Of a stretch of DNA of 7,595 nucleotides, positions 1 to 5,211 are shown one piece after another. Under the pieces are notes generated by a model, which ran no database searches, was not told the DNA's origin, and saw only the letters and a program-made list of their open reading frames with translations. Made by a program: the position numbers and the translations under genes. Source of the stretch: ZC4RG29 sp032907565 (GTDB lineage Bacteria > Bacteroidota > Bacteroidia > Cytophagales > Cyclobacteriaceae); contig JAJJPK010000006.1 of NCBI GenBank assembly GCA_032907565.1, positions 1 through 7,595 of the forward strand, read 5' to 3'. Positions within the stretch are counted from its first letter, which is position 1. Each line of letters starts with the position of its first letter.

Positions 1-408
1 GTTCCGCCTTCTCTTCAACACCTCGAGGGATGGCACGCTGACGAACACCGCCAGCGCGCGGTCGCCGAAATAACGCTTGAGGTTAAGTCCCCCTTTCACG
101 TCCACATCGAAAACGACGTTCCTGCCCTCTTTCCAGATGCGTTCGATTTCCGACTTCAGGGTTCCGTAGAAATTGCCGGCGTAGACCTCTTCCCATTCAA
201 CGAACTCGTCGTTGTCGATCTTTTCTTTGAACTGTTCCGGGGTAAGGAAGTAATAATCCTTCCCGTCGATTTCGGTTCTTACCCGCTTGTCGCGGGTCGA
301 TGCCGAAATGGAGAATCCGAGATCGGGATTTTTCTCCAGCAGGTGCTTTACTATAGTTGTCTTTCCGGAACCGGAAGGAGCCGAAAAAATGATCGCCTTT
401 CCTGCCAT
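1..408 (-). CDS. gmk: Guanylate kinase, C-terminus cut off by window edge
   Basis: This cytoplasmic enzyme phosphorylates GMP (and dGMP) to GDP with ATP, feeding GTP and (p)ppGpp pools. Translating the minus strand from the ATG at 408-406 gives 136 in-frame residues up to the left edge. The Walker A loop SAPSGSGKTT lies at residues 9-18. The GMP-binding segment SISASTRDKR is at about 33-42, followed by DGKDYYF (48-54), in the order expected for guanylate kinases. EWEEVYAGNFYGT (71-83) matches the conserved tyrosine-containing GMP site, and VVFDVDVKGG (98-107) matches the family's hydrophobic strand. The family is usually about 185-205 residues, so roughly 50-70 residues lie outside the window. 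The start codon shares its A with the TGA stop of the upstream anti-sigma gene, so the two are probably translationally coupled. Identification is firm; only the 3' end is missing. Confidence 0.96.
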   Translation of the reverse strand, partial: MAGKAIIFSAPSGSGKTTIVKHLLEKNPDLGFSISASTRDKRVRTEIDGKDYYFLTPEQFKEKIDNDEFVEWEEVYAGNFYGTLKSEIERIWKEGRNVVFDVDVKGGLNLKRYFGDRALAVFVSVPSLEVLKRRRN

Positions 409-671
409 CAGCGGACCGTGCCGATCATTCGTTTGATGTTTTCAATGAGCTCAGCGGGAGCTTCGTGTTTACCGCACTTCGACTTCAGTAAATCCCGAAT
501 TGCCATTTCGAGGTGATAGGTCTTGTAGCACGGCATGCACGTTTCGAGATGTTTGTCGAAAAAATTTTTTCGTTCTTCTTCCGAAGCCTCTCCGTCGAGA
601 ATCAGGCGAAGCATTTCTAAACAATTGCCTTTTGCGGCGCGCATTTGCTCGCTTTGTTCTGGATGACTCAT
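408..671 (-). CDS. Zinc-binding anti-sigma factor (ZAS / zf-HC2 type)
   Basis: This is a small cytoplasmic protein of 87 residues with no membrane segment. It probably binds and inhibits the ECF sigma factor encoded just upstream. The zinc signature is visible: Cys17 in the first helix region, then His41-x3-Cys45-x2-Cys48 in HLETCMPC. This is the layout of RsrA/ChrR-type ZAS domains, in which these four residues bind zinc. An extra Cys66 lies in the C-terminal half. In RsrA-like members, oxidation of the zinc cysteines releases the sigma factor. Redox sensing here is inference, because some ZAS proteins are not redox-responsive. The gene follows the sigma stop by 6 bases with no clear Shine-Dalgarno site, and its own stop overlaps the gmk start by one base, so all three genes are probably one transcript. 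The size is normal for a soluble ZAS protein. Confidence 0.85.
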   Translation of the reverse strand: MSHPEQSEQMRAAKGNCLEMLRLILDGEASEEERKNFFDKHLETCMPCYKTYHLEMAIRDLLKSKCGKHEAPAELIENIKRMIGTVR

Positions 672-677
672 AGGTGG

Positions 678-1262
678 TCAGGCGTTTTTATAACCCATTT
701 TCTTTGCGTACTCACTAAGTTTTTCCTTAAGCAGGTTCCTGGCCCGATGCAGCCTGCTGCGCACCGTACCAATTGGAATGTCGAGGATCTTAGCCATTTC
801 GTCATACTTGAATCCTTCCAGGTCGCACAAGATAATCACGGTTCTGAAATCGACGTCAAGCGAATTCAAGGCATTCGAAATCTCATCCCCGATCATGTCC
901 TGCAATGTTTCAACACGCAAATCGGGAGTGATCTGACGATCAACGTCTTCGGAATTGTAATAATTTTCTACCTCCTGGTAATCTACCTTAGAGGGTTCCT
1001 TACTCCGCTTCCGGTAGTCGTTGATGAAGCTGTTTTTCAAAATTCGAAACAGCCAGGCTTTTGCATTAGTTCCTTGCTGAAATGAATCAATAAACCGAAA
1101 GGCTTTCAGGTAGGTATCCTGAAGCAGGTCCTTTGCATCATCTTCATCCAGAGTAAGCCGATAGGCAAAGTTGTACATAGAATTAATGTGCGGCATGAAC
1201 TCGTTCTCGAATATGCGCGCTCTCTCGCTATCGGTATACTGCTGCTTCGCCGTCTCTTCCAT
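678..1262 (-). CDS. ECF sigma factor, SigR/RpoE type
   Basis: This RNA polymerase sigma-70 family protein of the extracytoplasmic-function group is 194 residues from the ATG at 1262-1260. Region 2 spans about residues 20-85: DAKDLLQDTYLKAF is the core-binding helix, and GTNAKAWLFRILKNSFINDYRKR is the -10 recognition and melting segment. The GTN-KAWL-RIL-N-FIN-YRK pattern and the following KEPSK resemble SigR-like sigmas paired with ZAS anti-sigmas. Region 4 spans about 127-180; LEGFKYDEMAKILDIPIGTV followed by RSRLHRAR is the -35 helix-turn-helix. A TTG codon at 1271 would add three residues, but it would lie inside a TATTTTTG promoter-like box, so I prefer the ATG. It is first in an operon with its anti-sigma and gmk. 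Target promoters cannot be read from this window; autoregulation is plausible but unproven. Confidence 0.93.
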   Translation of the reverse strand: MEETAKQQYTDSERARIFENEFMPHINSMYNFAYRLTLDEDDAKDLLQDTYLKAFRFIDSFQQGTNAKAWLFRILKNSFINDYRKRSKEPSKVDYQEVENYYNSEDVDRQITPDLRVETLQDMIGDEISNALNSLDVDFRTVIILCDLEGFKYDEMAKILDIPIGTVRSRLHRARNLLKEKLSEYAKKMGYKNA

Positions 1263-1268
1263 AAGTGG

Positions 1269-1276
1269 CAAAAATA
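1269..1276 (-). promoter_or_regulatory. Possible -7 box for the sigma/anti-sigma/gmk operon
   Basis: Read on the minus strand this is TATTTTTG, an exact match to the Bacteroidota -7 consensus TAnnTTTG. It lies 6 bases before the sigma factor ATG at 1262, so transcription starting a few bases downstream would give a leaderless or nearly leaderless mRNA. I find no good TTG -33 element about 19 bases upstream, and the surroundings are T-rich, so chance is a real possibility. Confidence 0.3.
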
Positions 1277-1341
1277 GTCAAAAAAACGCTGAAACCGGTC
1301 TCCGCCGGAAGTTTTGTACGCTCTCAAAAAGGGTGCCTGCC

Positions 1342-1391
1342 TTAAAAAAACGAAAGGGGCGGAATCAACCACCCGCCCCTTTTTGTTTTTA
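1342..1391. terminator. Bidirectional intrinsic terminator
   Basis: A perfect 10-base-pair inverted repeat, AAAGGGGCGG at 1353-1362 and CCGCCCCTTT at 1373-1382, has a 10-base loop. On the plus strand it runs into T-rich TTTTTGTTTTT. On the minus strand it runs into CGTTTTTTTAAG. The vWA gene stop codon (1389-1391) lies at its edge, so its main job is probably to end that minus-strand transcript before the sigma operon starts. The arrangement would stop transcription in either direction. Confidence 0.88.
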
Positions 1392-3233
1392 TCGTTTTGC
1401 CATAAGCCCAAAGGAACGGACCATATCGATGAATCCGGCCCGATATCGCTTTTCGTCGGCACCCCGTGCCCCTTCGGCCAGGGCCAGCACATCGTCATAG
1501 TCGAAGTCGCCCACGAACTCCGAGTCCCGCAGCAACATGCCGAAAGCGGCCACAGCTGCTGACCATCGGTAGTTATTTGACGTCGATTCTAACGACCTGT
1601 CGTCATCCCTAAGCGCATGGACAATAAGCTTGCTGGCCCCTCCTGTAGGCGCTTTGTAACGGAACTTAATCGTCATCAGTTCGCGCGAGCGGGCAGCGTC
1701 AGGATCCACCACTGTCTTTTGATACTTCAACTTATCAACAGGTGAAAACTTGCTTTTGGACCCTGCCGGTATGATCTCATACAACGCGGTCACTGTATGA
1801 CCGGAGCCCAGGTCACCCGCATCTTTCCGATCGTCGTTGAAGTCCTCATCACGGAGCAACCGGTTCTCATATCCGATGAGACGATACGCTTTGACCTTTG
1901 CCGGATTAAACTCTACCTGTAGCTTAACATCCCGGGCAATGGTGAATAATGTTCCCCCAAATTCACTCACCAATACTTTTTGTGCTTCCTGGATGTTGTC
2001 GATGTACGCATAGTTGCCGTTGCCCTTATCGGCAAGGATTTCCATTTTCGAGTCCTTGTAGTTGCCCATACCAAATCCAAGTACCGAAAGATAAATACCT
2101 TCTTCACGCTGCTCTTCGACAAGACGTTCCATTGCCGCATTGCTTGACTCGCCGACATTGAAATCGCCATCAGTGGCTAAGACGATCCGGTTGTTGCCGC
2201 CTTCCTTAAAATTCTCTTTGGCGATCTGGTAGGCAAGCCGCAGACCTGCCCCTCCCGCAGTAGAGCCACCAGCTTCAAGGCGTTCCAGGGCGTCGAGGAT
2301 CGTACGCTTTTCACTGCCCGGGGTAGCATTGAGCACCACACCTGCAGCGCCAGCGTACACGACAATGGCTACGCGATCCTGCTCACGCAACTGGTCTGTA
2401 AGCAGCCGGAACGACGCTTTCAGCAAGGGAAGTTTGTTAGGTGCATTCATCGAACCGGATACATCCAGCAGAAAGACCAGGTTCGACGGCGGAAGATGTT
2501 CCGTGGGAATGCGCTTGCCCTGAAGTCCGATGTGCATCAGCTTATGTTCCTCGTTCCACGGTGCCCGTGAAATCTCCGTGATAATTTCGAATGGGTGCTC
2601 ACCCGCAGGTTGTGGATAGTCGTATTCGAAATAGTTGATCATCTCTTCGATCCGCACGGCGTCTTTTGGAGGACGTTGTCCATTGTTGATGAAACGTCGG
2701 ATATTGCTGTATGATGCCGCATCTACGTCGATTGAAAAAGTAGACAAAGGTTTGCGAAGAGCGCTGTGAAAAATATTCTCATTTATCCCATCATACTCTT
2801 CTGTGTTCCACGGTCCCTGCTGTTCCATTTCGCGTCGGGAAGCACGTCGACCCACTATGCTGACCGCGCCAGCCAAGGCAGAGACCTTTTGTTCCACTGC
2901 GTACCCTGTCACAACCACCTCATTCAACATCGGGGCGTCAGTCATCATCTTGACATCGATTCGGTCGCTTGTGCGGATTGTGACCTCCTGTGCAACAAAC
3001 CCTATATAAGTGAAGACGAGTTTGCCGCCTTCATTGGGGACAGATATCTGGTACATTCCAGCGCCGTCGCTCTGCGTGCTTCGCGATGTACCTTTTAGCA
3101 CTACGGCAACGCCCGGCAGCGGATGACCGGTAGAAACGTCTGTTATAACTCCCGTTATCATCCGTTCCGGAGCCGGATGAAATGCCGCCATCACAAGAGC
3201 GAGCATTACCATCATAACAATCCTTGATTTCAT
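1389..3233 (-). CDS. Secreted YfbK-type vWA protein with CarboxypepD_reg domain
   Basis: A predicted 614-residue exported protein. I chose the ATG at 3233 because MKSRIVMMVMLALVMAAF begins a textbook Sec signal peptide there; an ATG at 3284 would place 17 extra residues ahead of it. No lipobox cysteine is seen. In mature order: a CarboxypepD_reg beta-sandwich (about 25-90: GVITD, HPLPGVAVVLKGT, FTYIGF); the motif LNEVVVTGY (103-111) followed by SALAGAVSIV, which resembles the Ton box and plug start of SusC receptors; an N-terminal vWF_A-associated region with LSTFSIDVDAASY (163-175); and a vWA domain from about 250. The metal site (MIDAS) looks intact: DVSGS at 257-261, Thr325 in GGSTAGG, and Asp355 in ATDGD. 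The C-terminal part matches the YfbK-like DUF3520 region. It is divergent from the second sigma factor. Its role is unknown; vWA domains commonly bind proteins through a metal ion. Confidence 0.9.
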   Translation of the reverse strand: MKSRIVMMVMLALVMAAFHPAPERMITGVITDVSTGHPLPGVAVVLKGTSRSTQSDGAGMYQISVPNEGGKLVFTYIGFVAQEVTIRTSDRIDVKMMTDAPMLNEVVVTGYAVEQKVSALAGAVSIVGRRASRREMEQQGPWNTEEYDGINENIFHSALRKPLSTFSIDVDAASYSNIRRFINNGQRPPKDAVRIEEMINYFEYDYPQPAGEHPFEIITEISRAPWNEEHKLMHIGLQGKRIPTEHLPPSNLVFLLDVSGSMNAPNKLPLLKASFRLLTDQLREQDRVAIVVYAGAAGVVLNATPGSEKRTILDALERLEAGGSTAGGAGLRLAYQIAKENFKEGGNNRIVLATDGDFNVGESSNAAMERLVEEQREEGIYLSVLGFGMGNYKDSKMEILADKGNGNYAYIDNIQEAQKVLVSEFGGTLFTIARDVKLQVEFNPAKVKAYRLIGYENRLLRDEDFNDDRKDAGDLGSGHTVTALYEIIPAGSKSKFSPVDKLKYQKTVVDPDAARSRELMTIKFRYKAPTGGASKLIVHALRDDDRSLESTSNNYRWSAAVAAFGMLLRDSEFVGDFDYDDVLALAEGARGADEKRYRAGFIDMVRSFGLMAKR

Positions 3234-3345
3234 AGTCTGAAGAATTTGGTTACCCCTGTGATGCGACGCACCTACCATTTCCATAAAAAAATCCCGACAT
3301 GCCGTCCAAAACGCGCCAATGGATGTATTTTCTTAATTTTCGGGA
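3234..3345. promoter_or_regulatory. Divergent intergenic region, vWA gene / second sigma factor
   Basis: These 112 bases must hold the promoters of both divergent transcription units. On the plus strand an AT-rich block (3325-3340) ends in TAATTTTC at 3334-3341, one mismatch from TAnnTTTG, directly before the ATG at 3346; no convincing -33 TTG is seen. On the minus strand I find no clear -7 box. An ATG at 3284 is in frame with the vWA gene, but it precedes the signal peptide and was not used. Exact promoter positions are not established. Confidence 0.4.
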
Positions 3346-3360
3346 ATGCTTGCCTCCCGA
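3340..3360. repeat. Small inverted repeat around the first sigma-factor ATG
   Basis: TCGGGA at 3340-3345 and TCCCGA at 3355-3360 are perfect inverted copies separated by 9 bases that contain the ATG at 3346. It could be an operator, an RNA hairpin affecting start use, or chance. Six-base arms make it weak evidence. Confidence 0.3.
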
Positions 3361-3909
3361 TCACATGATGAAATGTCGGATATCGAACTGGTCCGGCGTT
3401 ACAAGGAATCCGGGAATATGGAAGTTCTCGGCGTCCTCTTCGGGAGGTATCTGACGCTGGTCTACGGGGTGTGCCTCAAGTACCTGAAAGACCGGGACGA
3501 AAGCCAGGACGCCGTAATGCAGGTGTTTGAGAAGCTGACTCAAACATTGCGTACCCATGAAGTGACGTGGTTTAAAAGCTGGCTTTACACGACCACGCGC
3601 AACCATTGCCTCATGCAACTCAGGGCCAGAAAAGGGCAGAATATCGAGATAACCGACACACTCGTTATGGAATCGGCGCTGTCTGAGCATCCAGAGGATG
3701 GACAGGAACTGGAGGAGAATCTTGTTAAATTGGAAAGATGCCTGGAGCGATTGAATCAGGAACAACAACAATGTGTTCGACTGTTCTTTCTGCAGCAGAA
3801 ATCCTACCGGCAGATCAGCGAGGTTACGGGATTTGAATTCAACCAGGTGAAAAGTCACATTCAAAACGGAAAGCGGAACCTGAAAAATTGCCTCGAGCAA
3901 AATGAGTGA
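3346..3909 (+). CDS. ECF sigma factor, Bacteroidota type, next to anti-sigma/TonB gene
   Basis: A sigma-70 family ECF protein of up to 187 residues. Region 2 is visible at about residues 27-95: LVYGVCLKYLKDRDESQDAV (the core-binding helix, 38-57), then TWFKSWLYTTTRNHCLMQLR (74-93) for -10 recognition. A short acidic linker follows (about 100-125). Region 4 (about 130-183) has LNQEQQQCVRLFFLQQKSY, then the helix-turn-helix QISEVTGFEFNQVKSHIQNG with basic KRNLK. It belongs to a different ECF subgroup from the sigma factor at 678-1262. Two in-frame starts are possible: ATG 3346, preceded by an AT-rich stretch, and ATG 3373 (MSDIELV), which fits the usual N-terminus of this group; I kept the longer one. 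The stop overlaps the next gene by 8 bases, implying coupled translation with its presumed anti-sigma. Confidence 0.92.
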   Translation: MLASRSHDEMSDIELVRRYKESGNMEVLGVLFGRYLTLVYGVCLKYLKDRDESQDAVMQVFEKLTQTLRTHEVTWFKSWLYTTTRNHCLMQLRARKGQNIEITDTLVMESALSEHPEDGQELEENLVKLERCLERLNQEQQQCVRLFFLQQKSYRQISEVTGFEFNQVKSHIQNGKRNLKNCLEQNE

Positions 3910-5203
3910 TCACAGGGACGATATTGAACGCTATCTGCGAGGCGATATGACGCCCGACGAGATGCACGCCCTGGAAAAGAAGGCGCTGGAAGATCCTTTC
4001 CTGGCCGACGCGCTGGAGGGTGGGTCTGCCATTTCGCCTGCGCAATTTTCCTCCGATGTAAAAGCACTCAAGCAAAGGGTTTCCGAAAAAACCAAAACGT
4101 CAGGAGGCATACGATGGTACTATCAGGCGGCGGCAGCCGTGCTGGTGGTCGGCGTTTCGGCTGCGATGATTTTCTATTTGTCCAGCCGGGAAGGAGTGAA
4201 TACCCCGATCGCCCTCAACGCGCCCTCTCAATCCGAATTGCAGCAACAGCCTCCGGCTGCGGATACTACGTTATCCCAACCAGCTCCTGCCGATGACGAA
4301 CAAGAGCCTTACGATACCCGTGCGGAAGCTCCAGGAGTTGCACGGGATGAGGCGCCGCAAATCTCTGCGAACAGTGAACGCGATGTGCCGGGTGAAGAGC
4401 AAGTCATCCTGAAACGGACCCAGGAAGAAGAAATCGCTCCCCTGGAAGCGGAAGACCCATCTGCTGAACCGGCCTTGGCGCAAACACAGGAGACAGCACC
4501 TGGCGCAGTAAAGATTGAACCTCCGCAAGGTGCGCGTTCTCTTCGTGCACGTGCAGAGACTGATGGCCGAACCGCGGAAGGCCGAATCGTAAAGGGCCGC
4601 GTCACTGATGCAGAAGATGGCATGCCCCTTCCAGGAGTGAACGTTATGGTAAGTGGCGCTCCTGCTGGTACAGTTACTGACCTCAATGGCTATTACGAGA
4701 TCAGTGTCTCCCCGACGGCGCAAGCTCTTGTTTTTTCATTTGTTGGCCTCAACTCCGTCGAGGCTGCCGTGCCCGGGGGTGAAGCGGACACCGCTACTCT
4801 GGATGTCAAGATGGGGCCCGACATTTCGGCGCTAAGTGAAGTGGTTGTCGTCGGTTACGGCGAAGAAACCGAACGCGGGTTTGAAGAGATAAAGTGGGAA
4901 CCCGCCGAGCCCGAGGGTGGGAAAAGGGCCTTCCGGCGCTACCTCGAAACGAATATGAAATATCCGCGCGTTGCCCTGGAAAACAACATCGAAGGCAGGG
5001 TTACTGTACAGTTTACCATCGAGCCTACCGGCGACCTCACCGATTTTCGGGTGGTCCGGGGCTTGGGATATGGATGTGACGAGGAGGTAATTCGCCTGAT
5101 TCGCGAAGGCCCACGCTGGAAACCCACCAAACGCAACGACCAGCCTGTAAGGGGGAAAGGCAAAGTGAAATTGAAATTCGCTTTACCTGAGGGAAAGAAA
5201 TAA
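3902..5203 (+). CDS. One-pass membrane anti-sigma-like / CarboxypepD_reg / TonB fusion protein
   Basis: A 433-residue protein with a clear order of modules. Residues 1-41 (IERYLRGDMTPDEMHALEKK followed by DPFLADALEGG) match the cytoplasmic N-terminus of Bacteroidota membrane proteins encoded beside ECF sigmas, and probably bind the sigma. One membrane helix lies at about 73-94, giving an N-in, C-out topology. A periplasmic linker rich in Pro, Glu, Gln and Ala runs from about 100 to 220. A CarboxypepD_reg beta-sandwich covers 229-303 (KGRVTDAEDGMPLPGVNVMV) and ends in LSEVVVVGYG (311-320), like the N-terminus of SusC receptors. The C-terminus is TonB_C (about 341-428): YLETNMKYPRVALENNIEGR, VTVQFTIEPTGDL and GPRWKPTKRN. 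TonB_C normally contacts the Ton box of outer-membrane receptors. No FecR domain is present. Signalling from envelope to sigma is inferred from the 8-base overlap and domain order. Confidence 0.88.
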   Translation: MSDHRDDIERYLRGDMTPDEMHALEKKALEDPFLADALEGGSAISPAQFSSDVKALKQRVSEKTKTSGGIRWYYQAAAAVLVVGVSAAMIFYLSSREGVNTPIALNAPSQSELQQQPPAADTTLSQPAPADDEQEPYDTRAEAPGVARDEAPQISANSERDVPGEEQVILKRTQEEEIAPLEAEDPSAEPALAQTQETAPGAVKIEPPQGARSLRARAETDGRTAEGRIVKGRVTDAEDGMPLPGVNVMVSGAPAGTVTDLNGYYEISVSPTAQALVFSFVGLNSVEAAVPGGEADTATLDVKMGPDISALSEVVVVGYGEETERGFEEIKWEPAEPEGGKRAFRRYLETNMKYPRVALENNIEGRVTVQFTIEPTGDLTDFRVVRGLGYGCDEEVIRLIREGPRWKPTKRNDQPVRGKGKVKLKFALPEGKK

Positions 5204-5211
5204 GGAAAAAG

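Noticed and set aside
645..1085. Plus-strand open frame opposite the first sigma factor
   Set aside because: It lies antisense to conserved ECF regions 2 and 4 and shows no family signature of its own.
2766..3098. Plus-strand open frame within the vWA gene
   Set aside because: It overlaps the conserved CarboxypepD_reg and N-terminal vWA-associated region in the opposite direction, with no signature of its own.
3361..3900. Long minus-strand open frame opposite the second sigma factor
   Set aside because: It mirrors a clear sigma gene, has no recognisable domain, and is a product of codon bias on the other strand.
4271..4723. Minus-strand open frames opposite the TonB gene linker
   Set aside because: Cysteine- and arginine-rich composition typical of a shadow frame, with the plus strand encoding a coherent protein.
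3902..5203. Considered as a SusC-type TonB receptor because of the CarboxypepD_reg and EVVVVGYG elements
   Set aside because: No plug or beta-barrel follows; the C-terminus is a TonB domain and there is an internal membrane helix instead of a signal peptide.
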